A stretch of DNA of 64,000 nucleotides from Nocardia takedensis NBRC 100417 (GTDB lineage: Bacteria > Actinomycetota > Actinomycetes > Mycobacteriales > Mycobacteriaceae), in NCBI RefSeq assembly GCF_000308695.1, contig NZ_BAGG01000123.1, forward strand, positions 62,001-126,000, read 5' to 3'. Under the pieces are notes generated by a model. It made no database searches and had not been told where the DNA came from. It saw only the letters and a program-made list of their open reading frames with translations. The position numbers were made by a program, and so were the translations under genes. The stretch's first letter is position 1. Every line of letters starts with the position of its first letter. Below, piece by piece: positions 1-8,401 of the stretch.

Positions 1-236
1 GCGAGGACCCAAGCCACTTCGGCGACCAGCGACGGCGGCAGGTCCGCCCCGCCGTGCGCGGCGGGGACGGTGATCGCGAGCAGGCCGCTGGCCGCCAAGC
101 GGTCCACCTCGTGGTGCGGCAGGATCCGGTCGCGGTCGCGGTCGGCCGCGCCCTCCGCGAACTCGGCCGCGAGTTCGTGCGCGAGGCCCAAGGCGTGGGC
201 GGCCGACTCGACGCGGTCGGCGGCGACCGCGGTCAT
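1..236 (-). CDS. SfnB/DszC-like acyl-CoA dehydrogenase-family flavoprotein, N-terminal part (cut by window edge)
   Basis: Only the first 78 or so codons lie in the window; the gene runs off the left end. The visible part has the helical N-terminal domain of the acyl-CoA dehydrogenase fold: an Arg/Asp-rich helix, then 'LPHHEVDRLAASGLLAITVP' and a 'HGGADLP' loop. Flavoproteins of this type (SfnB, DszC, SoxC) act as monooxygenases on organosulfur compounds rather than as dehydrogenases. The ATG at 236 overlaps the TGA of sfnG as TGATG, which implies translational coupling. The operon context makes an SfnB-like sulfur-acquisition role likely, but the catalytic half is not seen, so the assignment rests mainly on context. 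Confidence 0.7.
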   Translation of the reverse strand, partial: MTAVAADRVESAAHALGLAHELAAEFAEGAADRDRDRILPHHEVDRLAASGLLAITVPAAHGGADLPPSLVAEVAWVL

Positions 237-1351
237 CACGACACCGCCGCGGCGGGCGCTCTGGCGGCCTCGAGTTCCCGGACCAGGGGAAGCACCTTCG
301 CCCCGAAGTATTCGATCTCCTCCTGGAAGTGCAGGAATCCGCCGAGGATCAGATCGACGCCGAGCTGTTTGTAGGCGACGATGCGTTCGGCGATCTGCTC
401 CGGAGTGCCGATCAACTGGGTGCGGAATCCGTCGTTGTATTGGACGAGATCCTCGAAGGTGGAATCGGCCCACATGCCTTTGCGATCCCCGGTCGAGGCG
501 CCCGCCTGCTGCACGGCGTCGCGGAAGCCTTCCACCGCGGGCTTGTTGGCCTTCTCGATGATCTCGCGCAAGGTGTCGCGCGCTTCGCGTTCGGTGTCGC
601 GGGCGATGATGAAGCCGTTGAGCCCGAATTTGACCTCGCGGTCGTGGGCGCGGGCGACTTCGCGCAGGTCGTCGAGCTGTTCGGTGACGCCGTCGAAATC
701 CTTGCCGTTGGAGAAGTACCAGTCGGCGTGGCGGCCGCCGTTGCGGCGCGCGGCCGAGGAGTTGCCGCCCTGGAACAGCTCGGGATTGGGCCGTTCGGGG
801 GTGTTCAACGGTTTCGGCTTCAACGTGAAATCGCGGATGCGGTAGAAATCGCCGCCGTAGTCGACGTTGTCCTCGGTCCAGATCTTGCGGATGACCTCGA
901 GGAATTCGGCGCTGCGGCGGTAGCGCTCGTCGTGTTCGAGCCACGGTTCCCCCAGCGCCTGGAATTCGCCGGCGAACCACCCGGAGACCACGTTGATGGC
1001 GAATCGCCCGTTGGACAGGTGGTCGGCGGTCGCGCCGAATTTGGCCAGCACCGCGGGATGCCACAGACCGGGATGGATCGCGGCGATGACCTTCAACCGT
1101 TCGGTCGCGCCGAGCAGCGCGAGACTGAACGAGGTCGATTCGTGCTGGAACTCCGCGCCGTAGGAGGCGGTGTAGCGGACCTGGGACAGCGCGTAGTCGA
1201 AACCGTTGCGTTCGGCGGTCTGCGCCAGTTTCTTGTTGTACTCGAAATCCCAGCTCGTGCGCTGTTCGATCTCGCTGGTGACCAGCCCGCCGCTGACATT
1301 GGGCACCCAGTAGGCGAAACGGATCTGCTCGGCGATCTGCTCGGTTGTCAT
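236..1351 (-). CDS. sfnG: Dimethylsulfone monooxygenase SfnG (FMNH2-dependent)
   Basis: This 371-residue luciferase-like flavin-dependent monooxygenase oxidises dimethylsulfone to methanesulfinate with reduced FMN, freeing sulfur for growth under sulfate limitation. It keeps the SfnG-type N-terminal signature 'FAYWVPNVSGGLV' followed by an EQRTSW motif, plus the family segments 'SNGRFAINVVSGW' and 'LFQGGNSSAAR'. The ATG at 1351 is chosen over an upstream start because a GGAG ribosome-binding site lies 7 nt before it and the upstream 57 codons have no family character. The stop overlaps the start of the SfnB-like gene. An FMN reductase partner is not visible in the window. Confidence 0.9.
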   Translation of the reverse strand: MTTEQIAEQIRFAYWVPNVSGGLVTSEIEQRTSWDFEYNKKLAQTAERNGFDYALSQVRYTASYGAEFQHESTSFSLALLGATERLKVIAAIHPGLWHPAVLAKFGATADHLSNGRFAINVVSGWFAGEFQALGEPWLEHDERYRRSAEFLEVIRKIWTEDNVDYGGDFYRIRDFTLKPKPLNTPERPNPELFQGGNSSAARRNGGRHADWYFSNGKDFDGVTEQLDDLREVARAHDREVKFGLNGFIIARDTEREARDTLREIIEKANKPAVEGFRDAVQQAGASTGDRKGMWADSTFEDLVQYNDGFRTQLIGTPEQIAERIVAYKQLGVDLILGGFLHFQEEIEYFGAKVLPLVRELEAARAPAAAVS

Positions 1352-1556
1352 ATCAACTCCAGGGTCCGGAATGCTGCCGGGGCTGCACTCCACTTCAGCA
1401 CCGGGACCGGATCGGCAGGAGGTTTTGAATCCGCGCGATCCGATCCCGGCGTGTTCTGTGCGTCTGTGAACGGGACGGCGGCAGGCCCACCTGTCGTGAC
1501 GGCCGGATCGGCCGGTTGCCACGAACCGGTCGGCTCATCGACCGAGGGCCTGCGCG

Positions 1557-2287
1557 CTATCCCGCCGAGGTGCGGGTCAGCTCGCCGGCGTACTCGGACC
1601 GGGCGAACCGGCCCGCCGGCTGGAACCGCGCGAGCACGTCGGCGGCCGGTTCGCCCAGGACCCCGGCGATGTTGTGGTCGGCGCGCTGCGGTGCGCGAAG
1701 ACCTCCGGACCGAAACCGAGCCCCTTGACGGTGACGGTCAGCAGCGACCGCTGCGGCGCGTCGTACACGGTGCGGGCGTCGTCGACGGGGAACAGGTCCG
1801 ACAGTCCGCCGCGACCGGTCGCCACGAGCGTCAGGTCGTGCTCGGCGGCGATCGTGTCGAGGAGTTCGAGAGTCACCGGGCCGACGACGAATTCGCCGCC
1901 GCGCTCGCGGAAAGCGGTGAGCCGTTCATCGGCCTTGAGCCTGGTGTCGACGGCGACACCCACGTAACCGTCGAAAGTGCCGTCGAAACCGATCAATTCG
2001 GCATTGTCCGGTCCGGCGATCCGCACGCTCAATCCGGTGTGCCGCGGGGCGCGAGCGGTGAAAGGGTCGAGTCCGAGGGCGATTTCGGCCTGCTGGGTGA
2101 CGCCGAATTCGAGTGCCGTCCCGGTCGCGGGCACATCGTCTCTGAGAGATCTCTGGTCGCGGTCGCTGTAGATGGTGACGGTGAAACCCGCCGCCAGTAG
2201 TCCGATGGCCGCGGTGACGCCGGTCTGGCCTGCGCCGACGATCGCGGCCGAACGCGTGGAACGTGAAACGGAATTCTGCGATGTCAT
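1557..2287 (-). pseudogene. Styrene-monooxygenase-like FAD-binding oxidoreductase, decayed
   Basis: The first 200 or so residues match an FAD-dependent styrene-monooxygenase-like (StyA) hydroxylase. There is a Rossmann dinucleotide motif 'AAIVGAGQTG' near residue 14 and a second conserved segment 'LTLVATGRGGLSDLF'. Family members are about 400 residues long. Here the frame turns into Pro/Ser/Arg-rich nonsense after about residue 200 and stops at 1577. A plausible C-terminal remnant ('HNIAGVLGEPAADVLARF') is readable in another frame down to 1557. About half of the protein is missing and a frameshift is present, so I call it a remnant. It sits inside the sulfur cluster but may be unrelated to it. 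Confidence 0.6.
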
Positions 2288-2382
2288 AGTCGCATGGTGC
2301 GGGTGCGACCCGGGGGCTGTGCAGTATTGCGATCAGCGGGAACCGATGGTCCCGCGACGGGGGTCACCCCTACGATGCACGC

Positions 2383-2868
2383 ATGTCCTTCACCGTCACC
2401 GAATTGTCCGGCGACCGGGTGCGGCAGTACCGCGAACTGGGCGCCCAGGCGCGCGCCCTGCTCGCCGGCGAAACCGACCGCGTCGCGAACGCCGCCAACC
2501 TCGCGTCCCTGCTCTTCCACACCCTCCCCGACCTGAATTGGGCGGGCTTCTACTTCTACGACGGCACGGAACTCGTCGTCGGCCCGTTCCAAGGCAAACC
2601 GGCGTGCGTGCGCATCGCCCTGGACCGCGGCGTCTGCGGCGCGGCCGCCCGCACCCGCGTCACCCAGGTCGTCCCCGACGTCCACGCCTTCCCCGACCAC
2701 ATCGCCTGCGACGCCGACTCCCGCTCCGAGATCGTCGTCCCGCTGATCCACGACGACCACCTCGTCGGCGTCCTCGACCTCGACAGCCCCCTCCCCCACC
2801 GCTTCGACGACACCGACCGCACGGGCCTCGAATCTCTCGCCGAGATCTACCTGGAGTCCCTGCCCTGA
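2383..2868 (+). CDS. msrC: Free methionine-(R)-sulfoxide reductase, GAF domain
   Basis: This 161-residue single-GAF-domain enzyme reduces free L-methionine-(R)-sulfoxide to methionine. The three redox cysteines are present at C75 ('GKPAC'), C85 ('RGVCG') and C109 ('HIACD'), with the same spacing as Cys84/94/118 of the Escherichia coli enzyme. The 'SEIVVPL' strand after them is typical. The length fits the family. No ribosome-binding site is seen; a TACGAT box ends 6 nt before the ATG, so the transcript may be leaderless. It lies divergent from the oxidoreductase remnant and convergent with the flavoprotein gene, in a region devoted to sulfur compounds. Confidence 0.9.
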   Translation: MSFTVTELSGDRVRQYRELGAQARALLAGETDRVANAANLASLLFHTLPDLNWAGFYFYDGTELVVGPFQGKPACVRIALDRGVCGAAARTRVTQVVPDVHAFPDHIACDADSRSEIVVPLIHDDHLVGVLDLDSPLPHRFDDTDRTGLESLAEIYLESLP

Positions 2869-2884
2869 CCCCGTCCGAAGGCGG

Positions 2885-4093
2885 TTACTCGGGGGTGCGT
2901 TCGCCCGCGCTCCAGCCGAACGGGAGATCGGCGCCGTTGAGCAGGTGGTCGCCGATGGCGCGGGCTTTCTGGATGGCGGGGTTGTGGACGGAGATGGTGC
3001 GGGCGTTGCGCCAGTGGCGGTCAAGGCGCAGTTCTTCGGCGACGATGGAGGCTCCGCCGACCTCGAACAGGTGGGTGGTGGCGGGCAGGACCGTTTCGAT
3101 GACGGCGAGTTGGGCGCGCGCGGAACTGAGTTCGACCGCCACGAGCGCTTTTTCGTCTTTCGCGCCTGCGGCGAGGACGTCGTCCAGCTCCTCGGCGACC
3201 GCGAGGACGGTGGCGCGGGCGGAGTAGGCGGCGGCGGAGAGGCGGCCGATCACCTGCTGCACCAACGGGTCTCGGCGCGGGAGGTCGGCGGCGGAGTGGG
3301 TGTAGCCGCGGGTGCGGACGGCGACCCAGTCGCGGACGTCGGATTCGGCGCGTCGGGCGATGCCGGCGAGTACCGCGAGTTGCACCAGTTGCAGGTAGGC
3401 GGTGGCGTAGGTGGGGCCCGCGACGCCGTAGCCGGGCCCGAGGATCTGTTCCTCGGTGACGGTGACGTCGGTGAATTCGGTGGTGCCGCTGGCGGTGAGG
3501 CGCTGGCCGAATCCGGTCCAGTCGTCGTGTTGCCGAACACCTTCGGCGTTCGCGTCGACCAGGATGCCGACACGTTCGCCGTCACGGTCGGCCGCGACGA
3601 GGATGTGGTCGGCGTAGAGCGAACCGGTGCTGTAGAACTTGACGCCGTTGAGGACCTGCCGGTCGCCGTCGCGGGTGAGGGCCGTGCGGTACCGGTCGAC
3701 CGCGCCGACGCCGGGTTCGGTGATGGCGTTGCCGATCAGGACGCCTTCGGCGAGTCGGCGCAGCCACCGTTCGCGAGTGGGGCCGGGTTCGGCGAGGAGT
3801 TGGTCCTCGACGAAGGAGAAGTGCACGCGCAGCGCCTGCGGGAGGTTGGACTCGGCGGCGGCGAGGTCGATGAGCAGCCGGAACAGTTGGCGCACGCTCG
3901 CGCCGTGACCGCCGAATTCGACGGGGACGCGCAGCGCGCCGAAGCGGGCCGCGCGCAGCCATCCGATCTCCTCGTGCGCGAGTCTTCTGTCGATCTCGCG
4001 CTCGACCGCCCCGGACGCGATCCGTTCGAAGATCGGCCCGAAGGTGTCGTCCAGTTCCGCATCCGGTGTGGTTGTCGCCGCGAGGGAAGTCAT
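2885..4093 (-). CDS. SfnB/DszC-like acyl-CoA dehydrogenase-family monooxygenase
   Basis: A complete 402-residue protein with the acyl-CoA dehydrogenase fold: N-terminal helical domain ('RFGALRVPVEFGGHGAS'), middle beta domain ('GNAITEPGVGAVDRY', 'LNGVKFYSTGSLYADH') and C-terminal helical bundle ('VLPATTHLFEVGGASIVAEE'). Members with this architecture near sfnG (SfnB, DszC) are FMNH2-dependent monooxygenases in organosulfur use. It is the second such protein in the cluster besides the truncated one at the left edge. The usual catalytic Glu of true acyl-CoA dehydrogenases is not evident, which favours a monooxygenase. The substrate cannot be told from sequence. Confidence 0.8.
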   Translation of the reverse strand: MTSLAATTTPDAELDDTFGPIFERIASGAVEREIDRRLAHEEIGWLRAARFGALRVPVEFGGHGASVRQLFRLLIDLAAAESNLPQALRVHFSFVEDQLLAEPGPTRERWLRRLAEGVLIGNAITEPGVGAVDRYRTALTRDGDRQVLNGVKFYSTGSLYADHILVAADRDGERVGILVDANAEGVRQHDDWTGFGQRLTASGTTEFTDVTVTEEQILGPGYGVAGPTYATAYLQLVQLAVLAGIARRAESDVRDWVAVRTRGYTHSAADLPRRDPLVQQVIGRLSAAAYSARATVLAVAEELDDVLAAGAKDEKALVAVELSSARAQLAVIETVLPATTHLFEVGGASIVAEELRLDRHWRNARTISVHNPAIQKARAIGDHLLNGADLPFGWSAGERTPE

Positions 4094-4156
4094 GACCCCA
4101 CGATGACCGCCGAGCCCGCTCGCTTCACGGTTTGCGCGCAGCGGGATCGCAATGCT

Positions 4157-4477
4157 CTATTTTCCGACGCAGGCGGTGACGATCTTGCTGGTCGCGGTGC
4201 GCGCGCGGTCGGCGTCCTGCGCGCTCATGCCGAGGTTCTGCGGGTCGGATTGCAATTGGCCGCTGTCGCTGGCGATCAGCGTGCGCAACCCGTCCTGGGA
4301 GATCCCCTCGTCGTAGTACACCTTCGCCGCGCAGTCGGCGAGTTCTTTGTCGCGCAATCCCCTGTCCTGCAACGACTGTGAGATGTCGGCGGCGGTCACC
4401 GGTTCGGGGTCGTCGCTTCCGCAGCCCGCCAGCAAAGGCAGGGCCGCGACCGCCGCGGTGATCAGCAGGATCCGCAC
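4157..4477 (-). CDS. Small lipoprotein of unknown function
   Basis: A 106-residue protein with a signal sequence ending in the lipobox 'LLAGC', so it is expected to be lipidated and anchored outside the membrane. The mature part is acidic and has two further cysteines ('LADCAAK' and 'IVTACVGK') that could form a disulfide. GTG at 4477 is preferred over ATG at 4504 because an AGAGGA site lies 7 nt before it and it places the signal peptide at the terminus. I do not recognise a family with known function. Confidence 0.75.
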   Translation of the reverse strand: MRILLITAAVAALPLLAGCGSDDPEPVTAADISQSLQDRGLRDKELADCAAKVYYDEGISQDGLRTLIASDSGQLQSDPQNLGMSAQDADRARTATSKIVTACVGK

Positions 4478-4562
4478 CTGTTCGTCCTCTTTCTCTCGTG
4501 ACACACGCCACCGAAGGGGCGCGGCAACGATGATGCCGTATGCGGGCCGCGCGGGACAGGGG

Positions 4563-5180
4563 TCAGCCCGCGAGCGGTCCGACGTAGCGTTCGGCGAAAG
4601 CGCGCAGCGCGGTCTCGTCGTCGAGGCCGAAGTAGCTGTCGGGGGTGAGGACCACCGATTGCGCCAGGCGCAACGCGATCTCGGCGGCCGCGTCGGCGTC
4701 GACGTCGGCGGCCTGGCCGCGGGCTTGCAGTTCCCGGCACTTGTCGGCGAGGAATTCGCGGGAGGCGCGCAGGATGGGGGAGCCCGCGGTGGTCAGGTAG
4801 GGGACGAAGGTCTCCGGTTCGCTGGTCAGCAGGCGGGCGACGAGCGCGTCGGTGCGCACGATGAGCACCGCGCGCACGAAGCCCTCGACCAGCCGTTCCC
4901 GCACGGTGGGCCGGTCGGCGACGGCGGCGGCGGTTTCGGCGAGCAGGCCGAGCAGCCACCGCTGGAAGGTGGCTTCGACCAGTTCGTTCTTGGAGCCGAA
5001 GCGCCGGTAGACGGTGGCGCGGTTGACCCCGGCCCGCCGCCGGATGTCGTCGACGGAGGCCCGCCGCAGCCCGAAGTCGGTGAACTCGGCGAGCGCGGCG
5101 TCGAGGATCCGTTCGGTGATCGGATCGGCGGCGGCACTGGGTCGTTCGAGAAGGGCGGTGAGCGAGGGCAATCCGGCCAT
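4563..5180 (-). CDS. TetR family transcriptional regulator
   Basis: A 205-residue regulator. The N-terminal helix-turn-helix is clear: 'ERILDAALAEFTDFGLRRAS', then 'DIRRRAGVNRATVYRRFGSK' at about residues 35-55. The C-terminal ligand-binding domain is unassigned. It lies 44 nt downstream of the MpaB-like oxygenase on the same strand, so the two are probably cotranscribed. A 9-bp inverted repeat upstream of that oxygenase (6105-6133) is a candidate operator. The start at 5180 is the first ATG in frame with the conserved region; frames further upstream carry no family sequence. Confidence 0.85.
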   Translation of the reverse strand: MAGLPSLTALLERPSAAADPITERILDAALAEFTDFGLRRASVDDIRRRAGVNRATVYRRFGSKNELVEATFQRWLLGLLAETAAAVADRPTVRERLVEGFVRAVLIVRTDALVARLLTSEPETFVPYLTTAGSPILRASREFLADKCRELQARGQAADVDADAAAEIALRLAQSVVLTPDSYFGLDDETALRAFAERYVGPLAG

Positions 5181-5224
5181 CTGTCCATGCTGCCATGCCG
5201 GACCCGCGCCGGGTCCGGCTCGCA

Positions 5225-6079
5225 TCAGCCCGCGGCCCGTTCGCGCGCGATCCCGGCCAGCGCGCGCGGCTGGTAGCGCACCCGCTCGGGCAGCAGCGGC
5301 CACACGCGGCGGACCACCGCGACGCGCAGTTTGAACTGCCTGCGTTCCCACGGACCCCACGGCAGGCCGAGGCGTTCGCGGATCACCGGCGGCATGGTGC
5401 CCGCCGCGATGAGGCGGTACTGGTGCATGAACGCGGTGCCGAACAGTTTCCACACCACCTCGGGAACGTAGGGCAGTCGCATCTCGGCGGGCCGATCCAG
5501 TTGGCGCACCACCCATTCCGCGGATTCGGTGACGACGAGGCGCTGGGCGCACATGCGGTCGAAGTAGGCGCGGAAGGCGTACCAGTCCTCGGGCATCGGC
5601 CGTTCGCTGACGCCGTAGAGCCGATACCACTGCTTGCTCTCGTCGTACATGCGCTGTTTCTCGGCGTCGCTGAGGCGGTGGTCGAAGATGTCGGCCATCA
5701 TCATCGCGGCCCAGATGAAGGTGGCGTGCGCCCAGTAGTAGACCTCGGGGTCCAGGGCGTGGTATCGGTTGCCGTCGGCGTCGATGCCTTTGATGTCGCG
5801 GTGGTAGTCGCGCACGGCCGCGGCGGTGGCGACGGCTTCGGGGCCGTCGTAGACGGTGCCCGCGATCTGCGGGATGGACCGGAAGATCCGTTCCCAGGGC
5901 TCGTTGAAGAAGTCCGAGTGCTGGGTGACGCCCGCGCCGAGTCCGGGCAGCATGAGTTGCATGATGCCCGCGGCGGGCGCCATGAGCATGGTCCGCCAGT
6001 CGCCGAAGTACTTCCACAGCAGGCTGTCCGGGCCGAGCGTCACCGGTTCGGTTTCCGTGTCGGCCAAGGTCGTCGTCAT
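5225..6079 (-). CDS. Oxygenase MpaB family protein (DUF2236)
   Basis: A 284-residue DUF2236 protein, the family that includes fungal MpaB and the bacterial latex-clearing oxygenases. It has the family segments 'VRDYHRDIKGID' and 'HALDPEVYYWAHATFIW', whose Arg/His residues are haem- or metal-site candidates. Mycolata encode many paralogues, mostly of unknown substrate. It is read with the TetR gene behind it and divergently from an alpha/beta hydrolase 116 nt away, so the three may form a small inducible catabolic unit. The function is assigned at family level only. Confidence 0.8.
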   Translation of the reverse strand: MTTTLADTETEPVTLGPDSLLWKYFGDWRTMLMAPAAGIMQLMLPGLGAGVTQHSDFFNEPWERIFRSIPQIAGTVYDGPEAVATAAAVRDYHRDIKGIDADGNRYHALDPEVYYWAHATFIWAAMMMADIFDHRLSDAEKQRMYDESKQWYRLYGVSERPMPEDWYAFRAYFDRMCAQRLVVTESAEWVVRQLDRPAEMRLPYVPEVVWKLFGTAFMHQYRLIAAGTMPPVIRERLGLPWGPWERRQFKLRVAVVRRVWPLLPERVRYQPRALAGIARERAAG

Positions 6080-6104
6080 CGCACCCTCACTCTCGATAGA
6101 GATA

Positions 6105-6133
6105 GAGCGACAATAAGTTACTCTTTGTCGCTC
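6105..6133. promoter_or_regulatory. Inverted repeat, candidate TetR operator
   Basis: A perfect 9-bp inverted repeat, GAGCGACAA and TTGTCGCTC, is separated by 11 nt in the intergenic region between the MpaB-like gene (minus) and the alpha/beta hydrolase (plus). It is placed where it could control both promoters. The regulator encoded at 4563-5180 is the obvious candidate to bind it; this is inference. Confidence 0.45.
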
Positions 6134-6194
6134 TGCAATGGGAGTGGCCGGAACGCGCTGCTACGGTAGGCACGCCCCGAGAGTCAGGATGCCA

Positions 6195-6983
6195 ATGACG
6201 ACGTTGAACCACCACCGGGTCGGCCGAGGAGAACCGCTGGTCCTGGTGCACGGGATCGGCAGCCGCTGGCAGGTCTGGGAACCGATCATCGACACCCTCG
6301 CGCGCGAATTCGAGGTCATCGCCGTCGACCTCCCAGGCTTCGGCGCCTCCCCGGCGCACACCCCGCCCACCACCGTCGGCACGCTCACCGAAGCGCTCGC
6401 GGACTTCCTCGCCGAGCAGGGCATCGAACGTCCGCACCTGGCGGGCAATTCGATGGGCGGACTCATCACGCTCAACCTCGGCGCGCGCGGACTGGCCCGC
6501 TCGGTCACCGCGTACTCCCCCATCGGCTTCTGGGACACCCCCGGCCGCATCTGGTGCCAGCGCTCGCTCGGCGGCGCGCGCAGCCTGGTCGGCCCGCTGC
6601 GCCCGCTCATCCCGAAGGTGCTCGAAACCGCCGCGGGCCGAACGGCTTTCCTGTATCTGGTGTTCGCCAAGCCGTGGGCCGTCGACCCGCAGGTCGCCCT
6701 CGACACCGCCAACGGCGCGGCCCAGGCCCCCGCCTTCACCGACGCGCTGGCCTCTTTCGACACCGCGCGCCTGGACGAATCCCGCGCGGCGCTCACCGAC
6801 ATCCCCGTCACCATCGCCTGGGGTGACCGCGACGTCCTGCTCACCTACTCCACGCAGAGTCGCCGCGCCCGCACGGCACTGCCCGAGGCGCGGCACGTCA
6901 CCCTGCGCGGCAGCGGGCACACCCCGTTCTACGACGACCCCGAAGCCTGCGCGCAGGTCCTGCTGGAGACGGCGCGCGACTGA
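6195..6983 (+). CDS. Alpha/beta hydrolase
   Basis: A 262-residue alpha/beta-hydrolase fold protein. It has the oxyanion strand 'LVLVHGIGSRWQVW', the nucleophile elbow 'GNSMGG', an acid candidate in 'WGDRDVLL' and the final histidine in 'GSGHTPFYDDP', so the triad is complete. The ATG at 6195 follows an AGGA 5 nt upstream; an in-frame ATG at 6189 is an alternative. It is divergent from the MpaB-like gene and ends 3 nt before the end of the convergent TetR gene. Substrate is unknown; esterase or epoxide-hydrolase-like activities are possible. Confidence 0.85.
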   Translation: MTTLNHHRVGRGEPLVLVHGIGSRWQVWEPIIDTLAREFEVIAVDLPGFGASPAHTPPTTVGTLTEALADFLAEQGIERPHLAGNSMGGLITLNLGARGLARSVTAYSPIGFWDTPGRIWCQRSLGGARSLVGPLRPLIPKVLETAAGRTAFLYLVFAKPWAVDPQVALDTANGAAQAPAFTDALASFDTARLDESRAALTDIPVTIAWGDRDVLLTYSTQSRRARTALPEARHVTLRGSGHTPFYDDPEACAQVLLETARD

Positions 6984-6986
6984 ACC

Positions 6987-7619
6987 TCAGCCGTCGGTCA
7001 ACGTCGACGGGTCGGCGGTGCCCAGCAGGATGCGCACCGCGTTGGTCCACCGGCGGGTCATCAGCCGGTTGCGGTCGAGGTCGCCGGTGAGCAGCACCCG
7101 CATCGCCTGACCGGTCATCACCTCGATGGTGAACTCGGTGATCGTGGGAACCCGAGGGTCATCCGGGAATTCGGTGCGGAAGGCCGCGCGGATGCCGGTG
7201 TGCATGAGGTCGAACAGGCGACGTTCCAGCGGCAGGAACGCCGCCAGCAGTTCCGGGTCGGTGCGCGCGCCGACCCACATCTCCAGCGCGGCGAGGAAGG
7301 TCGGGCCCGCTAGCATCCGCATGGTCAGCTCGACCGCGCTCTCCAGCCGGTCGACGTCCTCGGGAATGGCGGCGAATTCCCTTGTCAGCTGGTCGAATCG
7401 CTGCTGGGCGACATACTCGACCGCGCCGGCGAGCAGCGCGGGCCTGGTCGGGAAGTGATGTTGCAAGGTGCCGCGGGGCACCCCGGCGCGGTGCTGCACC
7501 GCCAGGGTGGTCGTCCCCGAATACCCGACCTCGACCAGACTCGCGACCGTCGCGTCCAGGATCCGCGCGCGCATCCGCGTCCGCCGTTGCTCCTGCGTCT
7601 CCCGGACGCGCTCGGTCAT
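6987..7619 (-). CDS. TetR family transcriptional regulator
   Basis: A 210-residue regulator with helix-turn-helix 'RILDATVASLVEVGYSGTT' and 'VQHRAGVPRGTLQHHFPTR', the latter at about residues 40-60. It begins 5 nt after the stop of the enoyl-CoA hydratase gene and is the last gene of a three-gene operon (thiolase-like, hydratase, regulator). Autoregulation together with the operon is likely. The perfect palindrome at 9968-9991, ahead of the operon, is a good candidate binding site. The inducer is probably an acyl-CoA, by analogy with other TetR proteins in beta-oxidation operons; that is inference. Confidence 0.85.
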   Translation of the reverse strand: MTERVRETQEQRRTRMRARILDATVASLVEVGYSGTTTLAVQHRAGVPRGTLQHHFPTRPALLAGAVEYVAQQRFDQLTREFAAIPEDVDRLESAVELTMRMLAGPTFLAALEMWVGARTDPELLAAFLPLERRLFDLMHTGIRAAFRTEFPDDPRVPTITEFTIEVMTGQAMRVLLTGDLDRNRLMTRRWTNAVRILLGTADPSTLTDG

Positions 7620-7623
7620 CGAA

Positions 7624-8388
7624 TCAGCGCCCCTGCCACTGGGGTTCGCGTTTCTGCGCGAAGGCCAACGCGCCCTCGGCGGCATCCTTGGACACCAGCG
7701 CGGGCAGCGCGATCTCGCCCTGCTTCGCGAACGCCTCGGCCGTCGTCCAGTCCGGGGACTCGTCGATGATGCGCTTGCTCGCGGCCACCGCCAGCGGCGC
7801 GGCGGCGACGATCTCGGCGGCCAACTCCAACGCGACCTCCAGTGCCCCACCGGGTTCGGTGACCCGGTTGACCAAGCCGAGCTGATACAACCGGTCCGCG
7901 CTGATCCGTCCGCCGGTGAGCGCGAGTTCGGCGGCGATCGAGCGCGGCAGGCGCTGGGTCAGCCGCAGCACACCGCCGCCGACCGCGACCAGTCCGCGCT
8001 TGACCTCGGGAATGCCGAACTGCGCGTTGTTCGCCGCGACGATGAGATCACCGGCCAGGGCCAGCTCGAAACCGCCCGCCAGCGCGAAACCCTCCACGGC
8101 GGCGATGGTCGGCTTCAGCGGCGGCTTCGCGGTCAGTCCCAGCGGGCCGCGACGTTCGGTCATCGGCATCTCACCCCGCGAGGCGGCGACGAGATCCATT
8201 CCGGCGCTGAACGTTCCGCCCGCGCCCGTGAGGACGAGCACGCGCGCCGCGTCGTCGGCCTCGAAGGCGTCGACCGCGGCCTCGATGGCCTTGGCCGTGG
8301 CCAGGTCGACGGCGTTGCGGGCTTCGGGGCGGTTCACCGTCAGCACGGTGATCGCCCCGCGCTGTTCCACCAGAACAGGTTCGGTCAT
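7624..8388 (-). CDS. Enoyl-CoA hydratase/isomerase (crotonase) family protein
   Basis: A 254-residue crotonase-fold protein. The oxyanion-hole segments are 'GTFSAGMDL' and 'IAAVEGFALAGGFELALA'. In the second catalytic position it has 'FGIPEVKRGLVAVGGGV', giving Glu in the first loop but no Glu at the second hydratase position, so isomerase or another crotonase reaction is possible. The ATG at 8388 has a GGAGAGGA site upstream and lies 13 nt after the thiolase-like gene. It probably acts on an acyl-CoA in the same catabolic route. Confidence 0.85.
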   Translation of the reverse strand: MTEPVLVEQRGAITVLTVNRPEARNAVDLATAKAIEAAVDAFEADDAARVLVLTGAGGTFSAGMDLVAASRGEMPMTERRGPLGLTAKPPLKPTIAAVEGFALAGGFELALAGDLIVAANNAQFGIPEVKRGLVAVGGGVLRLTQRLPRSIAAELALTGGRISADRLYQLGLVNRVTEPGGALEVALELAAEIVAAAPLAVAASKRIIDESPDWTTAEAFAKQGEIALPALVSKDAAEGALAFAQKREPQWQGR

Positions 8389-8401
8389 GACAGTCCTCTC
8401 C

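Noticed and set aside
2945..4381. Plus-strand open frame of 478 codons
   Set aside because: Antisense to the SfnB/DszC-like gene; Gly/Asp/Val-rich shadow composition.
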